The notes under the pieces: model-generated | Databases searched by the model: none | Told to the model about the DNA's origin: nothing | The model's input: the letters and a program-made list of their open reading frames with translations, nothing else | DNA from: Geobacter sp. DSM 9736 | GTDB taxonomy: Bacteria > Desulfobacterota > Desulfuromonadia > Geobacterales > Geobacteraceae | NCBI RefSeq assembly: GCF_900187405.1 | Contig: NZ_LT896716.1 | Coordinates: forward strand, 1,426,001-1,490,000 | Length of the DNA: 64,000 nt | Direction: 5' to 3' | Shown here: one piece after another, positions 1-9,143 of the stretch | Layout of the letters: each line of letters starts with the position of its first letter | Numbering within the stretch: the first letter of the stretch is position 1 | Position numbers and translations under genes: made by a program

Positions 1-17
1 CGGCCTGCCCTTTTTTT
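1..17 (+). terminator. possible 3' half of a terminator cut by the window edge
   Basis: The window opens with CGGCCTGCCC followed directly by seven T. This is what the descending arm and U-run of a Rho-independent terminator look like, with the ascending arm lying outside the window. It would end a plus-strand gene upstream. The other arm cannot be seen, so this is tentative. Confidence 0.35.
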
Positions 18-556
18 AGTCCGACACCGGTAAGTTTCACTCCCCTATAGAGCCAGCATAGAAGGGAATTCAACTGTCGTTTTCGGTTGATTTTTCGAGT
101 AATGGGAGACCTTTTGTTTGGTGTAAGTTTTTTGAGGGCTATTTACCAATGCAACGCCTGGCACAATGGTACCCCCCCCTCTTATTTTTTCACTTTTGCC
201 TAAGTAGCTGTAGGGGATAGCGTAGCTAAAGCCCGCTACAATAAAGGTTTTGCAACCTTGTCGTACTCGACAGCCTTGTGCGTTTTTGCGTACCTCACTA
301 CAGGTATTAGAGCAATTCACAGCCTTCTTCTAAAAAATGTGGCGCACCCAGAGAGGTTGTAGACGCAAAATCTAGCAACCTATGCAAGGCTACCCCCTAA
401 GTTCCGCTTCTAAAGCCATTTAACACGGGGTATCTTTGGGGGTAACAGCAACATCATCAGCTGATATTTCTTTTTTATTCCGAAGATTTACAAAGCATTT
501 TGTATTCCCATGTGCTCCGCCAATCAACATCCAACCCAATCACGATGCAGTGAGGC
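18..556. other. AT-rich intergenic stretch without a recognised gene
   Basis: About 540 bases that are clearly richer in A and T than the kinase gene that follows. A 91-codon frame on the minus strand (45-320) has low-complexity, Cys-scattered content and no family resemblance, so I do not call it. There is a short palindrome ATCAGCTGAT near 455. I found no tRNA and no riboswitch that I recognise. An unrecognised small RNA ending at the hairpin at 557-584 is possible. Confidence 0.4.
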
Positions 557-584
557 AACCCGCTAAAATGGCGGGTTTTCTTTT
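557..584 (+). terminator. terminator-like hairpin overlapping the first codons of the kinase gene
   Basis: A seven-base-pair stem (AACCCGC / GCGGGTT, arms 557-563 and 571-577) with a seven-base loop is followed by TTCTTTT. The proposed kinase start codon at 568 lies in the loop. It could end an upstream transcript, act as an attenuator, or hide the start codon. It is also possible that the gene truly starts elsewhere. Confidence 0.55.
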
Positions 585-3500
585 AACGAACGCCGCGCTG
601 TGCCTGCTGCTGGCGGCAGTGGCGCTGGTTCTAGTGGCACTTGGTCCCGGCAGCAGAGTGAGACGGACCATCAGTCGGGTCTTGGCGGCGGTAGTGATGA
701 CCGTGGGATCACTTACTTTTCTGGAGCATATCCTGGGGATAAATTTCGGCATCGACCAGTTTCTTGCCCATGAGCCCCCCGGCGCTCTCGGAATACTTCA
801 CCCGAACAGGATGGGACCGCCCGGAGCTATTACGTATGCGACTGGCGGACTATCCCTTCTTCTCCTGCTGCGGAGGAACGAGAGATCTGTGAGGGCGGCT
901 CAATGGCTTGCGATAATGATCTGCATTGTTGCGATGTTGGGTATCCTCGGATACTTCTACAGTATCAAAGGCCTTTACGGGGCCGCCCGTTTTACGGTTA
1001 TCGCCCTGCCGGCAACCATAGGCAACCTGCTCTTCGGCATAGGCTTGCTGTGCGCGCGGCCAAGGGATGGGATAATGGCCGGAGTAACATCTTCCGACCA
1101 GGGAAGCGCTATCGTCAGACGGTTGCTGCCTGCGGCGGTCCTGCTTCCCATCTTACTTGGATGGCTTCGGTTGCAAGGAGAGTGGCACGGCCTGTACGAG
1201 TTGCAGTTCGGCACCGCACTTCTCATCATTTCCTGGATCATCATCTTTTCCATTCTCATCTACAAGACCGGTGCCTGGCTCAGACAAGCCGCCGAAACTG
1301 AGCGGCTGGCTTTGGAAGAGGTACAGACCCAGCGGCAACTTCTCGATTCGGTTGTTGCAAACATACCTGCCGGGATATTCCTCGCCCGCGCCGAGGACCT
1401 GCGGATAGAGCTGGCAAATCAGCAGTACAAGGAGTTCGCACCGGGAAAAGAGATGGTAGGCAAAACGGTCGAGGAGGTATGGCCGGAGATCCAGCCCTGG
1501 TTCGGAGACATCCAGCGCAGGGTAGCTGCCACCGGAATTCCGCATCACGCGGTGGATGATCGGATTCTGCTGGCCCGCTCCCATGGTGCTGCACTGGAGG
1601 AACGTTACTTCACCTGGTCGACGGTCCGGGTTCCTCTCCCCGAGGGGCAAGAATGGGGAGTACTGACCACTGCCTGGGAGACGACCCAGCGGAAGCGGAC
1701 CGAAGATGAGCTGAAACAGGCCCGGGATCTGCTCAAAGGCATTCTGGAAGGAACCACTTCCTATATCGGCGCTGTGGACACTAAGTACCGTTTTATGGCC
1801 ATGAACAGCGCCTACCGAGAGACATTCTCCGACTTGTTCGGTGTGGAAGCAAAGATAGGAGATTGCATCGCAGACCTTCTCGCCCATGTGCCTGAGCAAA
1901 AGGCAACAGCAATGTCGGTATGGCAAAAGGCATTGCAGGGGGAGACATTTGTAGTGGAGGAGGAATTCGGCGTTCCCGGACGCAGTCGCCACTTCGAGAT
2001 CCGCTTCAGCCCCATAAAGGATCGAGAAGGGACCATTGTCGGCGCCGCCCAGATCTCGTCGGACATAACAGCCAGAAAAGAGGCCGAGGAAGCGCTCAGG
2101 CAGAATGAAGAACGACTGCGCACAATATTTGATAATGCGGGGATAGGAATCGTCGAGGTGGCGGAAGGAGATCGTTTCGTAGCCGTAAACGACCGCGTCT
2201 GCGAGATGCTCGGTTATGCACGCGACGAGCTGCTGACAATGGATGTGCATCGGCTGACATCGCCGGAGGACCGCCCACTGAGCGACGAGATGAACCGCAA
2301 GGTGCACGAGGGAGTACTTGCCCGGGCGGTCTATGACAAGCGCTACCTAAAACGGGATGGTTCCGCCCTGTGGGTTCACGTCAGTGTCACCGGTATCCGA
2401 GACTCGGGCGGCCGCTGGATTCGTTCCATCACCACAGTCGAGGATATTTCCGAGCGGAAGCAGGCCGAGGATGCCCTTCGACGGAGCGAGCAGAAATTTC
2501 GCGCAGTGTTCGAACAGGCAGCTGTGGGGATCGCCAGGGTCAGTTTCACCGATGCCCGTTGGATGGATATAAATGAGGCATTTTATCAAATGCTCGGCTA
2601 CACCGTGGAGGAGATGCTGGCGACGCCATGGCCGGATATCACACACCCGGAAGATGTTGATCTGGACCTTGTTCCTTTCCGCAGAATGGCAGTCGGAGAA
2701 CTGGAAAATTACAGTGTTGAGAAGCGCTTTATCCATAAGGATGGTCACCACGTCTGGGCAAGGCTTACCCTGTCGCTGGTAAAAGATGTTGCCGGCAATC
2801 CGGACTACGAAATCGCCATTATTGAAAATATCAGCGAATATAAATACGCGGAGAATCGTTTGAGGGAAAACGAGGCACGCTTCCGTGGCATTTTTGAAAA
2901 TGCAGCTGTCGGCATCAGCCTCTTCGACCGGTCCGGCAGGCTGATGCAGGCAAACGATAAGCTCTGCGACACGCTCGGCTACCAGGAGAGCGAACTGAAG
3001 GGGCGGAGCTTCGAGGACTTCAGTTTTGCCGAGGATATGGAGCCGGATCGAAGCAACTACCGGCACATGATGGACGGGGAACTCCCATATTACGTGGTGG
3101 AGAAACGGTATGCCCGGAAGGATCGTACCCTCGTTTGGGTGCGGGTGACGCGGGCAGTGCAACGGGGTCCTGATGACGAACCGCAGTATTCCATAAACAT
3201 TGTCGAAGATATTTCCGCCCGCAAGGAAGCAGAGAGCGAGTTACACAGGACAGCTGCGCTCCTGCGAACAGTGACAGAAAACACACCCGATTTCATATTT
3301 GTGAAGGACCGGCAGGGGCGAATGCTCATGGCGAACCCGGCAACGCTGAATGATCTCGGAAAACCTCCTGAAGAAGTGCTGGGCCGTACTGACGACGAGT
3401 TCCTTGGTGGAGAAGGAGCTTTAAAGATCATGGAAAACGATCGCATGGTCATGGAGCGGGGTGAGACGCTGGTTTTGGAGGAGATTCCGCACCCCCAGGG

Positions 3501-4341
3501 CGACAGGCGCGTGTACCTCTCTTCGAAGAGCCCCTACCTTGACGAGAATGGGAAGGTCATCGGTCTGATCGGCATATCCCGCGACATCACCGATATCAAG
3601 CGCGCCGGTGAGGAAAGGGAGCGCCTGCTGGCGGAAGTGCAGCGTTCGAACCAGGACCTGCAGCAATTCGCCTATGTCGCCTCCCACGATCTTCAGGAGC
3701 CGTTGCGCATGGTGTCGAGCTATATGCAGCTGCTCGAACGGAAGTACAGGGATCAACTCGACGAGAAGGCGCAGAAATACATTCACTACGCAGTAGACGG
3801 AACTAAGCGGATGCAGAACCTGATAGACGGTCTCCTGAGATATTCGCGGATTTCAAGGGAGAAAGAGCTTGTACCTGTCGATACGAACGCCACGTATGCA
3901 GCCGCCATTGCCAATCTCGCCAAAGCAATCGGGGAAGCAGGCGGTAATGTGACGGTAGATCTCCTTCCTACGGTTCCCGGAGATGAAATCCAGCTAGTAC
4001 AGCTCTTCCAGAACCTGATCGGCAACGGGCTGAAGTACCGGAAGCCCGGATCAGCGCCGAAGGTCCATGTTTCGGCACGGCAGCTGGGAGAAGAGTGGAT
4101 CTTTTCCGTTACGGACGACGGCATCGGCATCCCGCCGCAGCACTTTGACCGGATATTCCAGATCTTCCAGCGCCTTCACACAAAAGATGAATATCCGGGC
4201 ACGGGAATAGGCCTCGCCTCCTGCAAGAAGATCGTTGAACGGCACGGCGGAAGGATCTGGGTCGAGTCAGAACCAGGAAAAGGTTCCACCTTCTATTTTG
4301 CTCTACCGGCGAAAGAACCGGCACACGAACCACGGGATTAG
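568..4341 (+). CDS. membrane-anchored multi-PAS sensor histidine kinase
   Basis: A 1257-residue protein. The first ~240 residues are hydrophobic helices of the kind that precede PAS arrays. Six PAS domains follow, each opening with a motif such as IFDNAGIGI, VFEQAAVGI or IFENAAVGI. The C-terminal kinase has the phospho-acceptor His in SHDLQEPLR and an ATPase domain with NLIGNGLKY, DDGIGI and GTGIGLA. There is no receiver, so the partner regulator must be elsewhere. The ATG at 568 has GTGAGG 13-18 bases upstream. The frame is open back to 436, but that part reads as non-protein and contains a terminator-like hairpin. Related proteins usually have another membrane helix before the LTNAALCLLLA segment, so the N-terminus may be shortened. 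Ligand unknown. Confidence 0.85.
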   Translation: MAGFLLTNAALCLLLAAVALVLVALGPGSRVRRTISRVLAAVVMTVGSLTFLEHILGINFGIDQFLAHEPPGALGILHPNRMGPPGAITYATGGLSLLLLLRRNERSVRAAQWLAIMICIVAMLGILGYFYSIKGLYGAARFTVIALPATIGNLLFGIGLLCARPRDGIMAGVTSSDQGSAIVRRLLPAAVLLPILLGWLRLQGEWHGLYELQFGTALLIISWIIIFSILIYKTGAWLRQAAETERLALEEVQTQRQLLDSVVANIPAGIFLARAEDLRIELANQQYKEFAPGKEMVGKTVEEVWPEIQPWFGDIQRRVAATGIPHHAVDDRILLARSHGAALEERYFTWSTVRVPLPEGQEWGVLTTAWETTQRKRTEDELKQARDLLKGILEGTTSYIGAVDTKYRFMAMNSAYRETFSDLFGVEAKIGDCIADLLAHVPEQKATAMSVWQKALQGETFVVEEEFGVPGRSRHFEIRFSPIKDREGTIVGAAQISSDITARKEAEEALRQNEERLRTIFDNAGIGIVEVAEGDRFVAVNDRVCEMLGYARDELLTMDVHRLTSPEDRPLSDEMNRKVHEGVLARAVYDKRYLKRDGSALWVHVSVTGIRDSGGRWIRSITTVEDISERKQAEDALRRSEQKFRAVFEQAAVGIARVSFTDARWMDINEAFYQMLGYTVEEMLATPWPDITHPEDVDLDLVPFRRMAVGELENYSVEKRFIHKDGHHVWARLTLSLVKDVAGNPDYEIAIIENISEYKYAENRLRENEARFRGIFENAAVGISLFDRSGRLMQANDKLCDTLGYQESELKGRSFEDFSFAEDMEPDRSNYRHMMDGELPYYVVEKRYARKDRTLVWVRVTRAVQRGPDDEPQYSINIVEDISARKEAESELHRTAALLRTVTENTPDFIFVKDRQGRMLMANPATLNDLGKPPEEVLGRTDDEFLGGEGALKIMENDRMVMERGETLVLEEIPHPQGDRRVYLSSKSPYLDENGKVIGLIGISRDITDIKRAGEERERLLAEVQRSNQDLQQFAYVASHDLQEPLRMVSSYMQLLERKYRDQLDEKAQKYIHYAVDGTKRMQNLIDGLLRYSRISREKELVPVDTNATYAAAIANLAKAIGEAGGNVTVDLLPTVPGDEIQLVQLFQNLIGNGLKYRKPGSAPKVHVSARQLGEEWIFSVTDDGIGIPPQHFDRIFQIFQRLHTKDEYPGTGIGLASCKKIVERHGGRIWVESEPGKGSTFYFALPAKEPAHEPRD

Positions 4342-4452
4342 AAAGGCTCCCGGTATCGGTTTTGCAGCCGAAGCAAGAAATATTGCCATAATCCCACGGC
4401 CTAATGATATAAACCTATAATTTCGACGTAAGTAGCAGAGGAGCAGCAGGAA

Positions 4453-6348
4453 TTGAACAGGCATAAAGAAACAATAATTAACGACGTTGTCAAAAATTTG
4501 CGGTCATTCGAGTGCCTGCTACCGTCAAAGGAACGACAACGGTACAATTTTTTGCTTCAGAAAGTAATAGCCTTTAACAAACATGGCGAAAAAATTCTCT
4601 CGCATTTAAATAATTCACTGAAAGAAAACAAGGAACAGTACGAATCCCTGATAAATAACATTGATGTCGGCATAACCCTCATCGATGACAATTACCGGAT
4701 TCTGATGGTGAGCAACTCCAATATGCAGATGCACAACATCAGCGGCCAGAAAGTCCTGGGGAAGGAATGCTTTTGCGTTTTCGCTAAAAGGGACTCGGTA
4801 TGCGCGACATGTCCCGGCACTGTTGCTTTGGCAACAGGAAAGCCCGCAGTTGTGGAAGATGAAGGGGTACGTGATGACGGCACCAGGCTGACGGTGAGGA
4901 TCAAGGCTTTTCCGGTTTTCGATTCAGACGGAAAAGCGAGAAAATTCATCGAAGTCGTTGAAGATATAACGGACCGCAAAAAAAGCGAGCGGGAAATAAG
5001 GCAGCTGGCATATTTCGATACCCTTACCGACCTGCCCAACAGGACCCTTCTGAAGGACAGGCTTAACCAGCTTCTGATTCACGCGAAAAGGTTCGACGAA
5101 AAACTGGCGGTTCTTTTTATAGACCTCGACAATTTCAAGGGCATCAACGATACGAAGGGACATGCCATAGGAGATAAGCTGTTGACGGCCGTCGGAAAGA
5201 GGCTGGTGAAATGCGTCAGATCAAACGACACGGTGGCTCGCCTGGGAGGGGATGAATTCGTTATCGTCGCGTCCGACATACAGCAGGAGCAGGATGTAAC
5301 ACATATCGGCCAGAAGATTCTCGACATGCTCGGAGAGCCCCTGGAGATAGAGGGCAACGAACTGTTCACATCGGCCAGCATCGGCATAGCGCTCTTTCCC
5401 CTGGACGGGCAGACTGTGGGCAAGCTCCTGAAAAACGCCGACACCGCAATGTACGCGGCGAAAGAGAGCGGCAGAAACAACTATAAATTCTTCTCCCGCG
5501 AGATGAACAGGAAAGCGGTGGAAAGAATGGAAATCGAGACAAGCCTGCGCAGGGCACTGGACAAGGAGGAGTTTTATCTTCTCTATCAGCCTCAGGTAAA
5601 TGTCCGGACCGGCAGCATAACGGGCGTCGAGGCTCTTCTGAGGTGGAACCACCCGGAGCGGGGACTGCTTCTGCCGGACAAATTTATTCCTGTTGCGGAA
5701 GACACAGGGCTGATAATTCAAATCGGGGAGTGGGTCATAAGGACAGCGTGCCGGCAGCTGAAGGAATGGCACGATCAGGGACTGGGGCCCCTTCGGCTGG
5801 CACTCAACATCTCCGGCAAGCAGTTCAAAGAGAGCAACTTCGGAAAAATGCTTGAGGGAGTCATCAAGGAAGTCGGCATCAAGCCGCAAAATGTAGAACT
5901 GGAACTGACGGAAAGCGTTCTGATGGCGAATGCAGCACATACCGTAAAAATGCTTAAACGGATAAAGAATACCGGCGTCACCCTCGCTATAGACGACTTC
6001 GGAACCGGCTACTGCTCCCTGGCGTATCTGAAAAATTTCCCCATAGCCCGATTGAAGATCGACAAGACATTCATTTCGGAAGTAACCACTACCAAAAGCG
6101 ATGCTTTGATAACCGAGGCAATCGTAGCTTTATCCAGAACACTGGGACTCCAGGTCATAGCTGAAGGAGTTGAGAACATCGAGCAGATGCATTTTCTTGC
6201 AAGCAGGGACTGCCATGAAATGCAGGGGTACCTCTTCAGCAAGCCTAAGTTGGCCGACGAAATCGATATGCTGCTGCGCCGGCAGGGCACTTCTCAACTA
6301 CCTCCCCTCTTCCCGGAGAGCGAATTTCTGCCAATAGCCTCTCCTTAG
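4453..6348 (+). CDS. PAS-GGDEF-EAL cyclic-di-GMP enzyme
   Basis: A 631-residue soluble protein. Residues ~66-175 form a PAS domain with a Cys cluster (ECFCVF ... CATC) that could bind metal or sense redox. The GGDEF domain has an intact RLGGDEF signature and an RxxD inhibitory site (RSND) five residues before it, so cyclase activity with product inhibition is plausible. The EAL domain keeps EALLRW, LNISGKQF, ELTES, DDFGTG, LKIDK, AEGVE and MQGY, so phosphodiesterase activity is also plausible. The start is a TTG at 4453 behind AGAGGAG. It follows the kinase by 111 bases on the same strand and may be co-transcribed with it. Which activity dominates cannot be told from sequence. Confidence 0.9.
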   Translation: MNRHKETIINDVVKNLRSFECLLPSKERQRYNFLLQKVIAFNKHGEKILSHLNNSLKENKEQYESLINNIDVGITLIDDNYRILMVSNSNMQMHNISGQKVLGKECFCVFAKRDSVCATCPGTVALATGKPAVVEDEGVRDDGTRLTVRIKAFPVFDSDGKARKFIEVVEDITDRKKSEREIRQLAYFDTLTDLPNRTLLKDRLNQLLIHAKRFDEKLAVLFIDLDNFKGINDTKGHAIGDKLLTAVGKRLVKCVRSNDTVARLGGDEFVIVASDIQQEQDVTHIGQKILDMLGEPLEIEGNELFTSASIGIALFPLDGQTVGKLLKNADTAMYAAKESGRNNYKFFSREMNRKAVERMEIETSLRRALDKEEFYLLYQPQVNVRTGSITGVEALLRWNHPERGLLLPDKFIPVAEDTGLIIQIGEWVIRTACRQLKEWHDQGLGPLRLALNISGKQFKESNFGKMLEGVIKEVGIKPQNVELELTESVLMANAAHTVKMLKRIKNTGVTLAIDDFGTGYCSLAYLKNFPIARLKIDKTFISEVTTTKSDALITEAIVALSRTLGLQVIAEGVENIEQMHFLASRDCHEMQGYLFSKPKLADEIDMLLRRQGTSQLPPLFPESEFLPIASP

Positions 6349-6390
6349 GCAAGAGCATCTGTCTAAAGGCTGAAGCTCCGCGACCCTCTA

Positions 6391-7398
6391 TCAGCGCTTC
6401 AGGAATCGCGCCTCCACGAATAAAGCGACAGCCTCCGGATCGTTCAGGTCGAGGAGCGGCACGTCAACGTCCAGTTGCATATCACTGGCAACGGCAATCA
6501 GGGTGGGATCATAATTCTCGCCCCGGCAGAGGAGCTCGCTGCTTCGCTCCCGGCGGTGCACCTCGATCTTAGGCAGGTCCCCCAGCTTGAAGCCCTCCGT
6601 AATGACGATGTCGACGTCACCGAAGTAGGTAGCAATGAGTTCCCTGATGGGAGGGGATGCAGCATGCCGCTTAACGAGGGCCAGTTTCTCAGGGGAAGAG
6701 ATGAGCATCGTATCGGCCCCGGCAGCAGTCAGGCGGTGGCTGTCCTTTCCCGGATGATCGATATCGAAGCGGTGGGCATCATGCTTTATTGCTCCAACCC
6801 GCCATCCCCGCTTCTTCAGCTCCGCTATCACCTTTTCAAGCAGGGTCGTCTTTCCGGTGCCCGATTTGGCGACGAATGACACGGCTTTCAGCCCTTCTGG
6901 CGCCACAAGGGCGCTTCCGGCACAATCCTCCGGATCCCCCTTGATCTTCGCCACCGCATGGGGCACCGCAGGCCAGACCGCTTCCAGGTTTTCCACCGCT
7001 CCCTTCGGGCTGCCGGGAAGATTGATTACCAGACACCCTCCCCGGATTCCGGCAATGGCCCGGGAGATCATGGCGTGGGGGGTCTTCGTGAGGCTCTTTG
7101 CCCGCATCACCTCGCCAAAGCCTGGGATAACACGGTCCACCACACCAAGTGTGGCGTCAGGAGTGACATCCCGAGGGGAGACGCCGGTGCCGCCACAGGT
7201 AAGGATGAGGTCGTAAGCACCGCTGTCGGACCACTCCCTGAGTCGCTGGGCAATGAGTGAGGCCTCGTCCGGAACCACCTCAGTCCTGAGCACCGCCGCG
7301 CCCTGCTCCGCCAGCCACTTTTCCAGCGCCGGCCCGCTCGTATCAACACGCTCCCCACGAGCTCCCTTGTCGCTCAGAACCAGAATCGCCACATTCAT
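6391..7398 (-). CDS. MogA/MoaB-MobB fusion for molybdenum cofactor maturation
   Basis: A 335-residue two-domain protein. Residues 1-160 are a molybdopterin adenylyltransferase-type domain (MogA/MoaB family: TCGGTGVSPRD and NLPGSPKGA). Residues ~170-335 are MobB, a P-loop GTP-binding protein with SGTGKTT at 179-185 and the DIVITEGFK motif, linked to molybdopterin guanine dinucleotide formation. It is the last gene of the tup-moe operon. Its ATG overlaps the moaC stop by four bases (ATGA), which suggests translational coupling. Joining the adenylylation step and the dinucleotide helper in one chain may aid hand-over of the cofactor (inference). Confidence 0.9.
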   Translation of the reverse strand: MNVAILVLSDKGARGERVDTSGPALEKWLAEQGAAVLRTEVVPDEASLIAQRLREWSDSGAYDLILTCGGTGVSPRDVTPDATLGVVDRVIPGFGEVMRAKSLTKTPHAMISRAIAGIRGGCLVINLPGSPKGAVENLEAVWPAVPHAVAKIKGDPEDCAGSALVAPEGLKAVSFVAKSGTGKTTLLEKVIAELKKRGWRVGAIKHDAHRFDIDHPGKDSHRLTAAGADTMLISSPEKLALVKRHAASPPIRELIATYFGDVDIVITEGFKLGDLPKIEVHRRERSSELLCRGENYDPTLIAVASDMQLDVDVPLLDLNDPEAVALFVEARFLKR

Positions 7399-7904
7399 AA
7401 CCCGCTCCCCTCCTCACTGTCGGTGTCGTACCCTTCCCGCCGGTACGTTCCGCTCTTCCCCCCCTCCTTGTAGAGGAGGCACACTTCGCCGATGCTGATT
7501 CCCTTGTCGCTCCCCTTGCACATGTCGTAGATGGTGAGAGCTGCCACGGAGGCTGCGACCATGGCCTCCATCTCCACCCCGGTCCGCTCGAAGGCCCGCA
7601 CCGTTGCAATCACCGATACCTCCCCTGTTGCCGGAACGGGGAAAAAATCGACGGCAGCATGATGAATGGCGAGAGGATGGGACAGGGGAATGAGCTCGGG
7701 GGTTTTCTTGGCGGCGCTTATCCCTGCGAGCCTGGAGACGCCGAGGACGTCCCCCTTGCTCATGCAGCCATCTAGAATAGCCTGCAGCGTCTCGGGCTTC
7801 ATCCGCACTACGCCCCGCGCCCGTGCCGTCCGCAGCGTCGGCTGCTTTCCGCTCACATCCACCATGATCGCCTGGCCATTTTCGTCGAAATGGTTGAATG
7901 ACAT
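7395..7904 (-). CDS. moaC: cyclic pyranopterin monophosphate synthase MoaC
   Basis: A 169-residue protein. MoaC converts the 3',8-cyclo-GTP made by MoaA into cyclic pyranopterin monophosphate, the first stable molybdopterin precursor. It has the family length and recognisable blocks: a conserved N-terminus (FNHFDENGQAIMVDVSGK), the IPLSHPL active-site region and MCKGSDKG near the C-terminus. It sits between moeA and mogA-mobB in the tungstate/Moco operon. No moaA, moaD or moaE is in the window. Confidence 0.95.
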   Translation of the reverse strand: MSFNHFDENGQAIMVDVSGKQPTLRTARARGVVRMKPETLQAILDGCMSKGDVLGVSRLAGISAAKKTPELIPLSHPLAIHHAAVDFFPVPATGEVSVIATVRAFERTGVEMEAMVAASVAALTIYDMCKGSDKGISIGEVCLLYKEGGKSGTYRREGYDTDSEEGSGL

Positions 7905-7912
7905 CTGACCTC

Positions 7913-9130
7913 CTATCGCTCCGTCATTGTTACATCGTCCCGCAGAAGCTGAACTTTCACCTCTTCCCCCGCTGCTAGATTGCCGGACTCTTTGGGGATG
8001 AAGGCCACGGCATTGGCGCGCAGCATCGTCCTCAGGATGCCGGTCTGCTGGTTTCCAGAAGTACGGGCCACCAGCTTTCCGTTCTCCATCTCGACGCTTA
8101 CACGGATGAATGTGAGCTTCCCCGGCTTCTTCCGGACATCGTCGAGAAGAGTTGCGGTAACAAGGGGCCTGAAGACCCGGCTGTGCCCCATCATCCTGAG
8201 GAGCGCCGGCCGCACGAACTGGTCAAATGTAATCATGGTCGATACCGGATTCCCCGGCAGAGCAAACACCGGCCTGCCCTCTTTAATGCCGAAGGCTGTG
8301 GGTCCCCCCGGTTTTATGTCCACCTTCCAGAAGACCTGCTCCACCCCGAGTTCAGCCAGGCAGTCCCGCACGAAATCGCGATCGCCGGCCGAAACGCCGG
8401 CCGACGTGATGAGAGCGTCCGCTTTAAGTCCTTCGATCATCAGTTTGCGGTGACTTTCCATGTTGTCTCTGGCGATGCCGAGAATAATCGGCTCTGCGCC
8501 TGCCTCTCGGACGGCTGCGGCCAAAGACAGCGCATTGCTGTTGATGATGCTACCCTTGCGTGGGGTTTCCCCCAGCTCGATCAGTTCGTCCCCCGTCGAG
8601 AGGATAGCCACCCGCGCCCTCCTGAAGACCGACAAGAATGCCTTTCCGAAGGAGGCAAGCATGCTCACCTCCGGCGGGCCGATCAGCGAACCGGCGGTTG
8701 CGAATGTCTCACCATGGGGCACGTCCTCTCCTCTGAAGCGGATGTGCTGGCGAGGGATCACCCTCTCCCTCAGGAGCACCATCCCGTCCCGCTCCTCCGT
8801 TTCCTCCACCGGCACGACAGCATCTGCGCCCGGCGGGATCGGCGCCCCGGTCATTATCCTTATTGAACACCCCGGCTGCAATTCCTCATCGGCCACTTCT
8901 CCCGCCGGAACAAAACCGGCCACCCGCAGGGTCGTCCCCTCGCCGGTGCACTCAGCAGCTCTCACCGCAAAACCGTCCATGGCGGAATTGTCGTAGAGGG
9001 GCATGTCCCAGGGCGCCGTCACATCCTCGGCCAGTACCCTTCCCACAGCGTCCAGGAGCGGGACACGCTCGCAACCGATCGGAACGATTTTTCCGAGAAT
9101 TATGCTGCGTGCTTCTTCGAAGGTAGGCAT
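7913..9130 (-). CDS. moeA: molybdopterin molybdenumtransferase MoeA
   Basis: A 405-residue protein that inserts molybdate or tungstate into adenylylated molybdopterin. Family signatures are PLYDNSAMDGFAV, SIRIMTGAPIPPGADAVVPVEE, STGDEL, ITSAGVSAGDRDF and ALPGNPVS, with a complete C-terminal beta domain. I start at the ATG at 9130, which has AAGGAG seven bases upstream and matches the usual MoeA N-terminus. The frame stays open further up but would run into the ABC gene. Its place directly after a tungstate transporter suggests that it may act as the metal-insertion step for tungsten enzymes (inference). Confidence 0.95.
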   Translation of the reverse strand: MPTFEEARSIILGKIVPIGCERVPLLDAVGRVLAEDVTAPWDMPLYDNSAMDGFAVRAAECTGEGTTLRVAGFVPAGEVADEELQPGCSIRIMTGAPIPPGADAVVPVEETEERDGMVLLRERVIPRQHIRFRGEDVPHGETFATAGSLIGPPEVSMLASFGKAFLSVFRRARVAILSTGDELIELGETPRKGSIINSNALSLAAAVREAGAEPIILGIARDNMESHRKLMIEGLKADALITSAGVSAGDRDFVRDCLAELGVEQVFWKVDIKPGGPTAFGIKEGRPVFALPGNPVSTMITFDQFVRPALLRMMGHSRVFRPLVTATLLDDVRKKPGKLTFIRVSVEMENGKLVARTSGNQQTGILRTMLRANAVAFIPKESGNLAAGEEVKVQLLRDDVTMTER

Positions 9131-9143
9131 GGTGGTATCTCCT

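Noticed and set aside
45-320. 91-codon open frame on the minus strand at the left edge
   Set aside because: Low complexity, no recognisable family, AT-rich, and no convincing ribosome site; I treat the region as non-coding.
436-567. Upstream extension of the first kinase frame
   Set aside because: The encoded residues do not resemble the family, and the region ends in a terminator-like hairpin.
1153-2307. 384-codon frame on the minus strand inside the first kinase gene
   Set aside because: Shadow of the PAS array; no ribosome site and no family features.
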